Below are positions 43,614 to 53,628 of a stretch of DNA of 64,000 nucleotides, piece after piece. The first letter of the stretch is position 1. Each line of letters begins with the position of its first letter. Both the position numbers and the translations under genes were made by a program. This stretch comes from Veillonella sp. 3310 (GTDB lineage: Bacteria > Bacillota > Negativicutes > Veillonellales > Veillonellaceae). The notes below the pieces were generated by a model. It was not told where the DNA came from. It searched no databases and saw only the letters and a program-made list of their open reading frames with translations. The stretch lies in contig NZ_RQVJ01000002.1 in NCBI RefSeq assembly GCF_003999875.1, positions 124,001 through 188,000 on the forward strand, read 5' to 3'.

Positions 43614-43964
43614 ATGAATTACGATTTAGCATATGAATTACAAAAAGCAATGCGCGACAGCGAAGAACATAAAGAAATGATGGCAGCCCAAGAAGCGATT
43701 AAAGATGACCAAGCGGCAAAAGGCATGGTAGAAGAATTCATGTCTTTACAAATGCAATTGGAATATGCAAAAATTGCAGACGCTCCTGAAGCGGAAGATT
43801 TGTTGAAAAAATTAGAAGGTTTATTGCCAATGGTGCAAGCTAATTTTGGTGCGAATGCGTACTTAACAGCGCATGCACGTTGGACACAAGTAGCGAATGA
43901 TATTTATCGCATCATCAGCGAACCAATCACTGAAGGTATGAAAATTTTAGAAAAGGCACAGTAA
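43614..43964 (+). CDS. YlbF/YmcA family protein
   Basis: 116 aa, nearly all helical: YDLAYELQKAMRDSEEHKEMMAAQEAIKDD, a middle FMSLQMQLEYAKIADAPEAED, and a C-terminal helix. This matches the YlbF/YmcA (Com_YlbF) family; in Bacillus such proteins form the Y-complex that aids RNase Y processing. RBS GGAGGAGG. The murB fusion gene starts two bases after its stop. Confidence 0.85.
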   Translation: MNYDLAYELQKAMRDSEEHKEMMAAQEAIKDDQAAKGMVEEFMSLQMQLEYAKIADAPEAEDLLKKLEGLLPMVQANFGANAYLTAHARWTQVANDIYRIISEPITEGMKILEKAQ

Positions 43965-43965
43965 T

Positions 43966-45405
43966 ATGAACGCTGTATGGGAAGCATTGCAACAGGTGGT
44001 TCCAGTAGATCGCATTCAAAGGGATGCGATGTTGGCACCTTTCACTACCTTTCAAATAGGGGGACCTGCAGATTTGCTTGTACTACCTCATTCTATACGA
44101 GAGTTGCAGGATTGCATGCGTGTACTACACGACCATAAAATAGAACCTTTTGTGCTAGGCCTAGGTTCTAACGTGCTAATCCAAGATGGTGGCATGCGTG
44201 GCGTTGTGCTTTGCTTGAAAGAATTACAAGAGGAACAATATCACGAGGGCACAACGATTACTATGAGCGCAGGATATACATTGAAAGAAGTGTCTGAATA
44301 TGCTCAACGTGAAAGTTTAAGTGGCTTGGAATTTGCCATCGGTATTCCCGGTAGTTTGGGAGGTGCTGTGTTCATGAATGCAGGTGCCTACGATGGAGAA
44401 ATGGATCAAGTGGTAATCGGTGTGGATGCGGTAGATATGCAGGGACACTTACATCACTATAACCGAGAAGACTTGCAGTTTGCCTATCGTCATAGTCGCT
44501 TTCATGAGAATCATGAAATTATCGTTCGTGTGACTATGGAATTACAGGAAGGAAATCCCGATGACATCCAAAAGCGAATGGATGAACTGACAGAAAAACG
44601 AGAATCTAAACAACCGTTGGAGCATGCCAGCGCAGGGTCTACTTTCAAGCGCCCACCAGGGTATTATGCAGGAACGTTGATTGACCAAACTGGCTTAAAA
44701 GGTTTATCCGTAGGGCCCGCAGAAGTATCTGTGAAGCATGCGGGTTTCGTAGTCAATCGTGGAGGCGCTACCGCTAATGATGTACTAGGTGTGATTCATG
44801 AAGTGCAAAAAAGGATCTATGCAGGTCATGGAGTGCAGTTGGAACCAGAGGTGCGTATTTTAGGGGAAGCCCAAGAGCGAACTAGTTCTGTAGTCACCAT
44901 TGTAAGAGCTAAAGAGGAAGATATTCCTGCGTTGTCTAAATTATGTGCTGATACCTTTAGAGAAACTTTCAGCCATGACAATACAGAAGAGGAATTACAA
45001 GCTTTTTTTGATGAGACCTATAACCATAATATATTGAAAAGTGAGTTAGGGGACAGTGAGAGTGAAACGTACTTAGCATATGTAGAAGATGAGTTAGCAG
45101 GATATTTGAAGGTGAACTGGGGCGATGCACAAACAGAACGTGAACTAGTGAATGCCTTTGAAGTACAACGTCTATATGTGCTGAAAGATTACCATGGACA
45201 AGGGGTGGGCAAAGCCTTGTTTGAAAAAGCCTTGCGTATCGCTGAGTCGGGTGATTTTGACTGGGCCTGGTTAGGCGTTTGGGAGAAAAATTACAAAGCC
45301 CAACATTTTTATAAATGCTATGGGTTTGAAAAATTTGGAGAACACCAATTCATTGTAACTCCAGAGAAAGCGGATATCGATTGGTTGTTGAAGAAATCTT
45401 TGTGA
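43966..45405 (+). CDS. murB: UDP-N-acetylenolpyruvoylglucosamine reductase fused to a GNAT acetyltransferase
   Basis: 479 aa in one uninterrupted frame. Residues 1 to about 302 are MurB, the FAD enzyme completing UDP-MurNAc: TTFQIGGPADLLVLP near 27, LGLGSNVLIQDGG near 64, GIPGSLGGAVFMNAGAYDGEM near 126, ASAGSTFKRPPGYYAGTLIDQTGLKG near 222 and a closing LEPEVRILGE. From about residue 310 a GNAT domain begins (VTIVRAKEEDIPALSKL) with the acetyl-CoA loop VLKDYHGQGVGKALFEKAL near 409 and GVWEKNYKAQHFYKCYGFEKFGEH near 438. MurB proteins are normally about 300 aa. Both halves look intact. Confidence 0.93.
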   Translation: MNAVWEALQQVVPVDRIQRDAMLAPFTTFQIGGPADLLVLPHSIRELQDCMRVLHDHKIEPFVLGLGSNVLIQDGGMRGVVLCLKELQEEQYHEGTTITMSAGYTLKEVSEYAQRESLSGLEFAIGIPGSLGGAVFMNAGAYDGEMDQVVIGVDAVDMQGHLHHYNREDLQFAYRHSRFHENHEIIVRVTMELQEGNPDDIQKRMDELTEKRESKQPLEHASAGSTFKRPPGYYAGTLIDQTGLKGLSVGPAEVSVKHAGFVVNRGGATANDVLGVIHEVQKRIYAGHGVQLEPEVRILGEAQERTSSVVTIVRAKEEDIPALSKLCADTFRETFSHDNTEEELQAFFDETYNHNILKSELGDSESETYLAYVEDELAGYLKVNWGDAQTERELVNAFEVQRLYVLKDYHGQGVGKALFEKALRIAESGDFDWAWLGVWEKNYKAQHFYKCYGFEKFGEHQFIVTPEKADIDWLLKKSL

Positions 45406-45411
45406 TAAACC

Positions 45412-45441
45412 TTGACATATCTACTGTGTTTTGAGTATAAT
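45412..45441 (+). promoter_or_regulatory. promoter of rplM-rpsI
   Basis: Consensus TTGACA (45412-45417), 18 bases, TATAAT (45436-45441). Confidence 0.85.
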
Positions 45442-45448
45442 ATTTCGG

Positions 45449-45498
45449 TAAGCAATTTGTACGGACTTCCACTAGCCCCGGAAGGTGGCAATTGCTTC
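45449..45498 (+). promoter_or_regulatory. L13 leader-type hairpin ahead of rplM
   Basis: AAGCAATT (45450-45457) pairs with AATTGCTT (45490-45497). Inside, CTTCC (45466-45470) pairs with GGAAG (45480-45484). Position directly before rplM fits an autoregulatory r-protein leader; the family assignment is by position and shape only. Confidence 0.6.
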
Positions 45499-45533
45499 TG
45501 TTAATACATTCTTGTTATTAGGAGGAAAGCAGC

Positions 45534-45974
45534 ATGAAAACTACATTTATGGCCAATGCGAACAATATTGAACGCAAATGGTATGTTGTTGACGCTGAAG
45601 GTAAAACTTTAGGACGTCTTGCTGCCGAAGTTGCTAAAGTTCTTCGGGGCAAACATAAACCAACTTTTACACCACATGCAGACACTGGTGACCACGTTAT
45701 CGTTGTGAACGCAGAAAAAGTTCGTGTAACAGGTAAAAAATTATTACAAAAAGAATATTTCCGTCATTCTGGTTATCCAGGCGGATCCCGTTTCACTACA
45801 CTTGCTATGATGTTGGAAAAACATCCTGAGCGTGTAATCGAAATGGCAGTTAAAGGTATGCTTCCAAAAAATAAATTGGGTGCACAACAATACCGTAAAT
45901 TGAATGTATACGCTGGCGCAGAGCATCCACATGCTGCTCAAAAACCAGAAGTTTTGGAATTAGATATCCGTTAA
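45534..45974 (+). CDS. rplM: 50S ribosomal protein L13
   Basis: 146 aa. Matches L13: [57 protein letters not shown], the [11 protein letters not shown]-like [10 protein letters not shown], and [44 protein letters not shown]. Pairs with rpsI as in most bacteria. Confidence 0.98.
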   Translation: MKTTFMANANNIERKWYVVDAEGKTLGRLAAEVAKVLRGKHKPTFTPHADTGDHVIVVNAEKVRVTGKKLLQKEYFRHSGYPGGSRFTTLAMMLEKHPERVIEMAVKGMLPKNKLGAQQYRKLNVYAGAEHPHAAQKPEVLELDIR

Positions 45975-45995
45975 TACCGGGAGGAGGAACATATA

Positions 45996-46388
45996 ATGGC
46001 AGTAGCACAATACTACGGCACTGGTCGTAGAAAATCTTCCGTTGCTAGAGTTCGTCTGGTACCGGGTACAGGTAAAATCACTGTAAACAAACGCGAATTA
46101 AATGAATATTTCGGTCGTCAAACTCTTGAGTTGATTGTTAAACAACCATTGGTATTAACAAACACTTTGGAACAATACGACGTTGTGGCAACTGTAGCTG
46201 GTGGTGGCCCATCCGGTCAAGCTGGTGCAATTCGTCACGGTGTGTCTCGTGCATTATTAGAAGTTGATGGCGAACTTCGTCAAGGTCTTAAAAAAGCTGG
46301 CTTCTTGACTCGTGACCCACGTATGAAAGAACGTAAAAAATACGGTCTTAAAAAAGCTCGTAAAGCATCTCAATTTTCCAAACGTTAA
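45996..46388 (+). CDS. rpsI: 30S ribosomal protein S9
   Basis: 130 aa. [26 protein letters not shown] at the N-terminus, [45 protein letters not shown] with the basic C-terminal tail that reaches the P-site tRNA. RBS GGGAGGAGG; second gene of the L13-S9 operon. Confidence 0.98.
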   Translation: MAVAQYYGTGRRKSSVARVRLVPGTGKITVNKRELNEYFGRQTLELIVKQPLVLTNTLEQYDVVATVAGGGPSGQAGAIRHGVSRALLEVDGELRQGLKKAGFLTRDPRMKERKKYGLKKARKASQFSKR

Positions 46389-46401
46389 TTTGGCGATTAC
46401 A

Positions 46402-46434
46402 GAACCCAGTACCCTTATGGTGCTGGGTTTTTTG
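46402..46434 (+). terminator. terminator of rplM-rpsI
   Basis: AACCCAGtACC pairs with GGTgCTGGGTT, followed by TTTTT. Confidence 0.92.
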
Positions 46435-46479
46435 TTGTCTCTGGAGGAAATGTGTTAATAAAGAAAGGAATGATACTAC

Positions 46480-47880
46480 ATGGATAAACTACTAAGACTA
46501 TTGGGAGTGGTAGCTGTGGCACTGATCATATGGTATTTGCCACATACGCCAGAAATTTCAGATCAAGGATGGCATTTATTAGCTATCTTTACAGCTACTA
46601 TTGTGGGCTTTATACTACGACCATATCCCACTGGGGTAATGGCATTTATGGGATCTGCGGGGGCAGTCGCTACTAGTTCGATTAAGATGAATGAAGCGTT
46701 ATTAGGCTATGCAGAGCCTAATGTATGGCTTATCGTGTCGGCTATCTTCTTTTCTAGAGGAATTATTAACTCTGGATTAGGGCGACGCATTGCGTATACC
46801 TTAATTCATTGGTTCGGTACGAGTACCTTGCGTTTAGCCTATGCCTTGGCGATGACAGATTTAATTATTTCTCCGGCTACTCCATCTAATACTGCTCGTG
46901 GAGGTGGTATTATCTATCCTATCGTGCAAAATATTTCTATTGCCTTTGATTCGAGACCAGGAGAAACGGCACGTCGCATGGGAGCCTACCTAATGACTAC
47001 GGCTCACACAGTAAATGCCTGTACAGTGACTGTATTCTTGACCGCTTGTAGTGGTAACTTGTTGATTACATCTTTAGGAGCAAAATTATTTGGCTACACT
47101 GTGACATGGTGGGAGTGGTTTTTAGCAGGAGCTTTGCCTGGTTTGCTCAGTATGGTTATCATGCCTTGGTTTATTTATAAGATTTACCCACCTGAAATCA
47201 AAGAAACACCAGAAGCTCCAGCTATGGCTCGTGAAGAGTTAGATAAACTAGGTCCGATCACGACGATGGAAAAAAAGGTAGCAGCTATCTTTGTGGGGGC
47301 AATTCTACTCTGGTCTACTACGACAATTACGGGTTTACATGCGACGGTCATTGCGATTATGGCCGTACTAGCCTGTGTCATTAGCGAATGTCTTACATGG
47401 GATGATATTTTGAAAGAAACCATAGGTTGGGATATTTTAATCTGGATGGGTACTCTAGTAGGTATGGCTGGATTGCTTGGTAAATTAGGCGTTGTAGCTG
47501 TCTTTGCAAAATTCGTCAGCACTATGTTAGGTGGTATGTCTTGGGAGTGGGCGGCATTGATTATTTCGTTAGTCTTTGTATACTCGCAGTATTTCTTCGC
47601 CAGTGGTACCGCTCGTATTACAGCCTTATTTTCTGCCTTTGCGTCTATCTTAATTGCCTTGGGAGCACCAATTCCTTATGCGATTTTAATGTTTGGCTTG
47701 ATGAATAGCCCCGGCTGTACGTTGACACATTATAGCTCTGGGGTAACGCCAATCTTCTTTGGCAGTCACTACGTGCCACAAGTGACCTGGTGGAAAGTAG
47801 GATTTTATATTTCCGTATTGAATTATATCTTCCATTTCTTCTTTGGTAACCTAAGCATGAAGTTATTTGGAATCATCTGA
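46480..47880 (+). CDS. DASS-family anion transporter
   Basis: 466 aa with about 12-14 membrane segments; paralogue of the transporter beside citDEF. Conserved stretches in the same places: ISPATPSNTARGGGIIYPI near residue 130, GTLVGMAGLLGKLG in the second half, FASGTARITALFSAF near 368 and the ending CTLTHYSSGVTPIFFGSHY near 409. No enzyme genes flank it, so the substrate (citrate, succinate, malate or tartrate) is open. Own RBS (AAAGAAAGGA) and a terminator 130 bases downstream. Confidence 0.86.
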   Translation: MDKLLRLLGVVAVALIIWYLPHTPEISDQGWHLLAIFTATIVGFILRPYPTGVMAFMGSAGAVATSSIKMNEALLGYAEPNVWLIVSAIFFSRGIINSGLGRRIAYTLIHWFGTSTLRLAYALAMTDLIISPATPSNTARGGGIIYPIVQNISIAFDSRPGETARRMGAYLMTTAHTVNACTVTVFLTACSGNLLITSLGAKLFGYTVTWWEWFLAGALPGLLSMVIMPWFIYKIYPPEIKETPEAPAMAREELDKLGPITTMEKKVAAIFVGAILLWSTTTITGLHATVIAIMAVLACVISECLTWDDILKETIGWDILIWMGTLVGMAGLLGKLGVVAVFAKFVSTMLGGMSWEWAALIISLVFVYSQYFFASGTARITALFSAFASILIALGAPIPYAILMFGLMNSPGCTLTHYSSGVTPIFFGSHYVPQVTWWKVGFYISVLNYIFHFFFGNLSMKLFGII

Positions 47881-48010
47881 GATAATGTATATAGGGAAAT
47901 ACTTCCTGTGTAGTCATCGTAGTACATGAGTATTTGATTTCTCTGTAATGATGATAGTATATGACTCCATAGAAGTAATGGATGTAATATCCTTTATAAT
48001 TAGAACTAGG

Positions 48011-48059
48011 ATAGGTTGTACTGAAATGCTGTACATGCATTTAGGTACAACCTTTTTTT
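48011..48059 (+). terminator. terminator of the third DASS transporter
   Basis: AGGTTGTAC (48013-48021) pairs with GTACAACCT (48045-48053), followed by TTTTTT. Confidence 0.88.
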
Positions 48060-48220
48060 GTTTTATGCTAAATGTGTGGGATGCTCATATACGAGTAGTC
48101 CTCACATCTGTTATAGTGGTTTTTTGGAGTTGAAATTGATAATTGAGGAGTAAAGAAGTTTAATTACAAGCACTACTTTTATCATAATATATCATAATAA
48201 AAGCAAATTATTATATTTTT

Positions 48221-48281
48221 AATAATGATACTTATTGAAAATGCTTGAACTTTCATGTATAATAATGATAATGATAATGAA
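48221..48281 (+). promoter_or_regulatory. recJ-operon promoter bracketed by Fur-box-like sequences
   Basis: TTGAAA (48235-48240), 17 bases, TATAAT (48258-48263). Box A (48221-48239) matches the 19-base Fur consensus at 13 positions and overlaps the -35. Box B (48261-48280) is a run of AATAAT, GATAAT, GATAAT hexamers, the repeat unit of Fur sites, and overlaps the -10 and start. A fur gene is the sixth gene of the operon. Confidence 0.7.
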
Positions 48282-48306
48282 AGAAATATCCATCCAAGAG
48301 GTACTT

Positions 48307-50313
48307 ATGAAACTAGATAAACGAAAAGGTAAACGTTGGAATGTTGCGGAAGCACAAGACGACGTAGAATCTCAATTGACCTCTGGATTAGCAGTGCATC
48401 CTATTGTTTCTCATTTATTAGCAAACCGTGGGATTACTACTGTAGAAGAAGGTCGAACATTCTTATATAGCACAATGGATGATGTATTAGATCCTTTTAT
48501 GTTAAAAGGTATGGCAGAGGCTGTGGAAGAGATTGAAAGAGTCTTAGCTATGAACGGATCCATCGTGATTTACGGCGATTATGATGTGGATGGGATTACT
48601 GCTACATCACTAATGTACCGTTTTTTTTCGCGCTTAGGAGCGAATGTAACCTATTATATTCCAGAGCGACAAAGTGAAGGCTATGGTCTAAACCTAGATG
48701 CCTTAGAATATTTAATATCTCAGAAGGTAGATTTAATTATTTCTGTAGACTGTGGTATTAGTTCTTATGATATTGTAGAGGCTGTGCGGGATAGGGTGTC
48801 TATGGTGATTACGGATCATCATACGGCGCCTCCGCAAATACCGCGAGCTACAGCGGTAGTCAACCATAAGCAGCCAGGCTGTCCCTATACTGATAAAAAC
48901 TTATCTGGTGTAGGAGTTGCTTTTAAAGTGTGCCAAGCTTTATGGAAACGTCGTACCGGTGAAGAATATCGTGAAGATTTAGATATTGTGGCATTAGGAA
49001 CGGTGGCCGATGTGGTTCCTTTAGTAGGAGAAAATCGGATTATTGTTCGTGAAGGTTTACGTAAAATGACAGAGTCCCCTAATGTAGGGATTCAAGCTTT
49101 AGTACAAGTGGCTGGTCTAGAAGGTAAACCATTATCAGCGGGGCATATTGGGTTTACCCTAGCCCCACGATTGAACGCAGCAGGACGTGTGACCCATGCG
49201 ACTCGAGCTGTAGAATTGCTGATTACCACAGACTCTGCAGAGGCCATGGAAATTGCAGAAGAATTGCAGGAAACGAATACAGAACGGCAACAGATTGAAC
49301 GAGCTATTTTTGAAGAAGCCTATCAATCGGTACTAGCTCAAGGAAGTTTGGCGGATCAATGTATTGTAGTGGCTGGTGAAGGCTGGCATCCTGGAGTTAT
49401 TGGTATTGTTGCATCCCGTTTGGTAGAAGCCTTTTATAAACCAACCATGGTGATCAGTATTCATGATGGAATTGGTAAGGGATCTTGTCGCAGTATTGAT
49501 CATTGTAATATGTATGATATGTTGACCTATGCAGGGGATACATTAATTCAATTTGGCGGTCATGCACAGGCAGCAGGATTTAGTATACAAGAGGATAATA
49601 TTGATGCTTTACGAGAAAAGGCTAGCGAGTTCTGTCGAACACAGTTAACAGAAGAAGATTATATTCCAATTGTTACTATTGATGGGACTATGAGTAGCGA
49701 AGATATTAGTATCGACCTTATTGATCAAATTGCTACGTTAGAACCATACGGCATGGGAAACAGTACACCTGTTTTTGCGATTCCGGACATTCGTGTGCAG
49801 AACCTATATCCTATGGGCTTTCAAAAAAATCATTGTAAAATTATTTTACAAGGTCAACAAGGTCCCATTGATGCAGTGGCCTGGCAAGGAGCACATTATA
49901 TGCAAGAAATCTTTGCCGACGATCCTGTAAAAGTGGCGTTCTCGTTGCAGAAAAATGAATGGCAAGGAGTGGTAACACCACAACTTGTTGTACAGGATTT
50001 GGAACCACTTTCACAGCAACGAGAGCGATTAGAAGTAGATAGTTTACGGAAATTATATACGGTGGTGAAACATATCTTCCGATCTCCGACAGCACCCAAA
50101 TATATTGTGGAACGAGAAACGTTGGAGAGCAGACCAGAAGAGATGACTTCCCGAGAAGCTATTCTTGCCCTAGAAGTGTTCAAAGAATTAGGCATTTTAC
50201 AAGAAGAAGTATTAGAAGATGGACGTCATGTGTATCGTTGGGTGAATATACAACAAAAGTTGGAACTTCACACATCCTTGACGTTTATGACATATAGTCA
50301 GGAGGGAGCATAA
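48307..50313 (+). CDS. recJ: single-stranded-DNA-specific exonuclease RecJ
   Basis: 668 aa from ATG 48307 (AAGAGG upstream). The in-frame ATG at 48235 overlaps the promoter and was rejected. DHH-family nuclease, 5'-3' on single strands. Motifs: IVIYGDYDVDGITATSLMYRF near residue 79, SVDCGISSYDIVE, VITDHHTAP (the DHH motif) near 170, LGTVADVVPLVGENR, APRLNAAGR near 285, and GGHAQAAGFSI for the DHHA1 domain. The extra C-terminal segment after the OB domain is of Firmicute type. Overlaps rel by one base; first gene of a nine-gene operon. Confidence 0.95.
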   Translation: MKLDKRKGKRWNVAEAQDDVESQLTSGLAVHPIVSHLLANRGITTVEEGRTFLYSTMDDVLDPFMLKGMAEAVEEIERVLAMNGSIVIYGDYDVDGITATSLMYRFFSRLGANVTYYIPERQSEGYGLNLDALEYLISQKVDLIISVDCGISSYDIVEAVRDRVSMVITDHHTAPPQIPRATAVVNHKQPGCPYTDKNLSGVGVAFKVCQALWKRRTGEEYREDLDIVALGTVADVVPLVGENRIIVREGLRKMTESPNVGIQALVQVAGLEGKPLSAGHIGFTLAPRLNAAGRVTHATRAVELLITTDSAEAMEIAEELQETNTERQQIERAIFEEAYQSVLAQGSLADQCIVVAGEGWHPGVIGIVASRLVEAFYKPTMVISIHDGIGKGSCRSIDHCNMYDMLTYAGDTLIQFGGHAQAAGFSIQEDNIDALREKASEFCRTQLTEEDYIPIVTIDGTMSSEDISIDLIDQIATLEPYGMGNSTPVFAIPDIRVQNLYPMGFQKNHCKIILQGQQGPIDAVAWQGAHYMQEIFADDPVKVAFSLQKNEWQGVVTPQLVVQDLEPLSQQRERLEVDSLRKLYTVVKHIFRSPTAPKYIVERETLESRPEEMTSREAILALEVFKELGILQEEVLEDGRHVYRWVNIQQKLELHTSLTFMTYSQEGA

Positions 50314-52538
50314 TGGTAAGTACTATAAGTACCCCTCAGGAACATACATTTAATAAAGAGCGAGAATATGGACAATTTATGGACCGTGTGCGGTCGTATT
50401 TACCAGAAGAAGACTGGCCTGTCATAGAGCGCGCTTTTGCACTAGCAGATAAGGCCCATGCTCCACAAAAGCGGGCTTCTGGAGAACCCTATATCTTGCA
50501 TCCCTTAGGGGTTGCCACCATATTGAGTGAACTACAAATTGATCGGTCTACCTTGGTATCAGCTCTACTACATGATGTAGTGGAGGATACAGAGGTTAGT
50601 TTGGAAGAAATAGAAGAACAATTTGGACCAGAAGTGGCATTTTTGGTAGATGGTGTTACAAAACTGAATCAATTTCAGTACCAAACAAAAGAAGAACAAC
50701 AAATTGAAAATTATCGTAAGATGATTTTAGCTATGGCGAAAGATGTGCGTGTCGTGGTCATCAAGTTGGGGGACCGCTTACACAATATGCGCACCTTAAA
50801 GTATATGCGCCCCGATAAACAACAACGCATTGCTCAAGAAACGTTAGAAATTTTTGCACCTTTAGCACATCGTTTAGGGATTTTTAATATTAAATGGGAA
50901 TTAGAGGACTTATCGTTCCGCTATTTAGAACCAGAAAAATATTATGACCTAGTGCAACAGATGAGCGAAAAACGCCAAGCTCGTGAGGATATCGTTAATG
51001 ACACGATGAATACGTTGAAAGATGCCTTGGAACATGCTCATATTAAGGCAGATGTAAAAGGTCGTCCAAAGCATTTTTATAGTATCTATAAAAAGATGAA
51101 AAAAGACAATCGTGATTTATCTCAAATTTACGACTTGTATGCAGTGCGTGTCATCGTAGATACGATTCCAGACTGTTATGCTGTGCTAGGTACAGTGCAT
51201 AGTTTGTGGAAACCTTTGCCCTATCGCTTTAAAGATTACATTGCCATGCCGAAATCGAATATGTATCAATCTTTGCATACGACAGTCATTGGCACGAAAG
51301 GACAGCCTGTAGAAATTCAAATTCGTACTTGGGATATGCATCGTGTGTCGGAGTATGGTGTAGCTGCTCATTGGCGATACAAGGAAGGTAATAAAGGAAA
51401 AGCAGAAGCTGATTTTGATGCCAAAGTAGGTTGGATTCGCCGAGTTTTAGAATGGCAAGACGGAAGCGATCCAAAAGAACTCTTGAATGCTTTAAAATTA
51501 GATGTCTTTACAGGAGAAGTATTCGTATTCACTCCTAAAGGCGATGTTATGAAGTTGCCGAAAGGAACCGTGCCACTTGATTTTGCCTACCGTGTTCATA
51601 CCGATGTAGGGAATAAATGTGTAGGGGCCAAAATTAATGGCAAGATTGTTCCTTTGGATTATGAATTGCAAAATGGGGACATCGTTGAAATCGTTACTTC
51701 TAAAAATGGGAAACCACGGTTAGACTGGTTAAATATTGTCGGCTCTACGGAAAGTAAGACGAAGATTAGAAATTGGTTTAAGCGAGAAAATAAAGAAGAA
51801 AATATCGTCAAAGGTCGTGAGCTACTAGAAAAAGAAGCAAAACGCTTAGGTTATGATTGGAAAGACTTAACGAAAAATGGTCGTCTAGAAAAGATTGGAA
51901 AATCTTTGAATGCTGGCGGTGAAGCTGAGTTGTACTCTGTTGTTGGATTTGGTGGACTTTCAGTGAATACAGTATTGCTCAGATTGGTGGATATTCATAA
52001 GCAAGAAGTAGCTAAGGAAGAACAGCGAAAAGATACGATGGCTGTCATCGACCGTCTTAAAGTACATCAAGGAAAATCCAAGAAAAGCAGCAGTGGTGTT
52101 CTCGTGAAAGGGGAATCTGGTGTGATGGTGCGCATGGCGCGTTGCTGCAACCCTGTGCCAGGTGACGATATTATTGGCTATATTACAAGAGGTCGTGGTG
52201 TTTCTGTACACCGTGCCGATTGTACTAATATTGGTCATACTCCAGATGATTTACATCGTATGATAGAAGTTGATTGGGAAGGTGCTACACAGGACCAATT
52301 CCAAGTGAGTGTGTCCGTTCACGCTTACGATCGCAGCGGTTTGTTAATGGAAGTGATGGCAGTCTTGTCAGAAATGAAAATTAACATTTCTAATATCAAT
52401 GCCAAGACAGATGACTCGAAAGATGTGACCATTCACTTAATGCTAGATATTAAAGATGTGTCACAACTTGACTTTGTGATGACAAAACTACGACGTGTAA
52501 AAGATGTGTATTCCGTACACCGAGGAGGGAAAGCATGA
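50313..52538 (+). CDS. bifunctional (p)ppGpp synthetase/hydrolase (Rel)
   Basis: 741 aa, full-length RelA/SpoT homologue (often named relA or rel in Firmicutes). HD hydrolase domain intact ([17 protein letters not shown], then [10 protein letters not shown] near residue 88). Synthetase domain with [14 protein letters not shown] near 248 and [25 protein letters not shown] domain ([22 protein letters not shown]), a helical and conserved-cysteine part ([17 protein letters not shown]) and a C-terminal ACT domain. Both activities are therefore expected. Overlaps dtd by ATGA. Confidence 0.96.
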   Translation: MVSTISTPQEHTFNKEREYGQFMDRVRSYLPEEDWPVIERAFALADKAHAPQKRASGEPYILHPLGVATILSELQIDRSTLVSALLHDVVEDTEVSLEEIEEQFGPEVAFLVDGVTKLNQFQYQTKEEQQIENYRKMILAMAKDVRVVVIKLGDRLHNMRTLKYMRPDKQQRIAQETLEIFAPLAHRLGIFNIKWELEDLSFRYLEPEKYYDLVQQMSEKRQAREDIVNDTMNTLKDALEHAHIKADVKGRPKHFYSIYKKMKKDNRDLSQIYDLYAVRVIVDTIPDCYAVLGTVHSLWKPLPYRFKDYIAMPKSNMYQSLHTTVIGTKGQPVEIQIRTWDMHRVSEYGVAAHWRYKEGNKGKAEADFDAKVGWIRRVLEWQDGSDPKELLNALKLDVFTGEVFVFTPKGDVMKLPKGTVPLDFAYRVHTDVGNKCVGAKINGKIVPLDYELQNGDIVEIVTSKNGKPRLDWLNIVGSTESKTKIRNWFKRENKEENIVKGRELLEKEAKRLGYDWKDLTKNGRLEKIGKSLNAGGEAELYSVVGFGGLSVNTVLLRLVDIHKQEVAKEEQRKDTMAVIDRLKVHQGKSKKSSSGVLVKGESGVMVRMARCCNPVPGDDIIGYITRGRGVSVHRADCTNIGHTPDDLHRMIEVDWEGATQDQFQVSVSVHAYDRSGLLMEVMAVLSEMKINISNINAKTDDSKDVTIHLMLDIKDVSQLDFVMTKLRRVKDVYSVHRGGKA

Positions 52539-52984
52539 GAGCCGTTGTGCAACGTGTAAGTTCTTCTTCCGTTACCGTGGATGGAGCTGTTGTCGGTAAG
52601 ACGAAGCAAGGCCTACTAGTGCTGTTAGGATTGACAGATACAGATACGGCAGAAGATGTACAATACATTTGTGAAAAGGTCAGCCATCTGCGCATCTTTG
52701 AAGATGAAGAAGATAAAATGAATCTATCTGTCATGGATGTAGGTGGTGAGGTGTGCGTAGTTTCGCAGTTTACTCTCTACGGAGATGCTCGTAAGGGGCG
52801 TCGACCGAATTTTATGAAAGCAGCCCCACCAACCATGGCAGAACGATTGTATTTGGAGATTGTAGAGGCTTTCAAAGAAAAAGGGTTGCCAGTGAGTACA
52901 GGTCAATTTCAAGCTCATATGCAAGTATCATTAGTCAATGATGGACCTGTGACGATTCTGTTAGATAGTAGTAAAGAATTTTAA
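52535..52984 (+). CDS. dtd: D-aminoacyl-tRNA deacylase
   Basis: 149 aa. Removes D-amino acids and glycine from mischarged tRNA. Starts MRAVVQRV, active-site motif [17 protein letters not shown] near residues 78-94, and the cross-subunit proline motif [12 protein letters not shown] near 134 (NDGPVT in place of the usual NxGPVT, so normal). Translationally coupled to rel, the common Firmicute order rel-dtd. Confidence 0.95.
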   Translation: MRAVVQRVSSSSVTVDGAVVGKTKQGLLVLLGLTDTDTAEDVQYICEKVSHLRIFEDEEDKMNLSVMDVGGEVCVVSQFTLYGDARKGRRPNFMKAAPPTMAERLYLEIVEAFKEKGLPVSTGQFQAHMQVSLVNDGPVTILLDSSKEF

Positions 52985-52996
52985 TGGAGTTACTAG

Positions 52997-53620
52997 ATGA
53001 AATTATATTATATGCCTTTAGGATCCTATGGAACCAATTGTTATATCGCACATAATGAAGCAGATAATACATGCCTTGTCACTGACCCAGGTGACGAAGG
53101 GGAGAAGTTAAAAGAAATTCTAGACAGTCGTGAAATGAAAGTGCAAGGTATTTTATTGACTCATGGACATAGTGATCATATTGGGGCTGTACAAACATTG
53201 GTGGATGCGTACCATGTACCGGTGTATATTCACGAAGGGGATGCGGAGTATTTAACCAACCCAGAAGTGAATTTGAGCGCTTACTCTGGTCGATCCATTA
53301 CAGCGAAAGTAGATGATGTGCGCTATGTGAAAGAAGGAGATACCATTTCATTAGGTGATACGACATTTACGGTAATAGAAACACCGGGGCATACGCCAGG
53401 TGGTGTGTGTTACTATACAGAGGGAACTTTGTTAGCCGGTGATACCTTATTTCAAGGGTCAGTGGGTAGAACAGATTTTCCCAATGGTGATTTTGAACAG
53501 TTGAGTAAAGGGATTAAAGAAAAGCTTTACACGTTACCAGATGATACAAAGGTCTATCCAGGTCATGGAGGGCAAACTACCATTGGTGACGAAAAGCAAT
53601 CTAATCCATTTGTACGGTAG
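52997..53620 (+). CDS. metallo-beta-lactamase fold hydrolase (glyoxalase II-like, YqgX type)
   Basis: 207 aa. Two-metal motif THGHSDHIG near residue 54, TPGHTPGGVCYY near 132, AGDTLFQGSVGRTDF near 150 and YPGHGGQTTIG near 189 define the hydroxyacylglutathione hydrolase-like group. The C-terminal substrate domain of true glyoxalase II is missing, as in YqgX proteins. Follows dtd by 12 bases, a common neighbour. Confidence 0.92.
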   Translation: MKLYYMPLGSYGTNCYIAHNEADNTCLVTDPGDEGEKLKEILDSREMKVQGILLTHGHSDHIGAVQTLVDAYHVPVYIHEGDAEYLTNPEVNLSAYSGRSITAKVDDVRYVKEGDTISLGDTTFTVIETPGHTPGGVCYYTEGTLLAGDTLFQGSVGRTDFPNGDFEQLSKGIKEKLYTLPDDTKVYPGHGGQTTIGDEKQSNPFVR

Positions 53621-53628
53621 GTGATAGG

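Larger units (their letters stand above)
47881..48306 (+). other. non-coding region ahead of the recJ operon
   Basis: Contains a terminator (48011-48059) for the transporter, a weaker interrupted hairpin near 48072-48108, and an AT-rich stretch with the inverted pair CTTTTAT/ATAAAAG near 48173-48204. It ends in a promoter bracketed by two Fur-box-like sequences, listed separately. No gene is supported. Confidence 0.6.

Noticed and set aside
47948-48133. Plus-strand frame of 61 codons ahead of recJ
   Set aside because: It contains the terminator stem of the upstream transporter gene and has no RBS.
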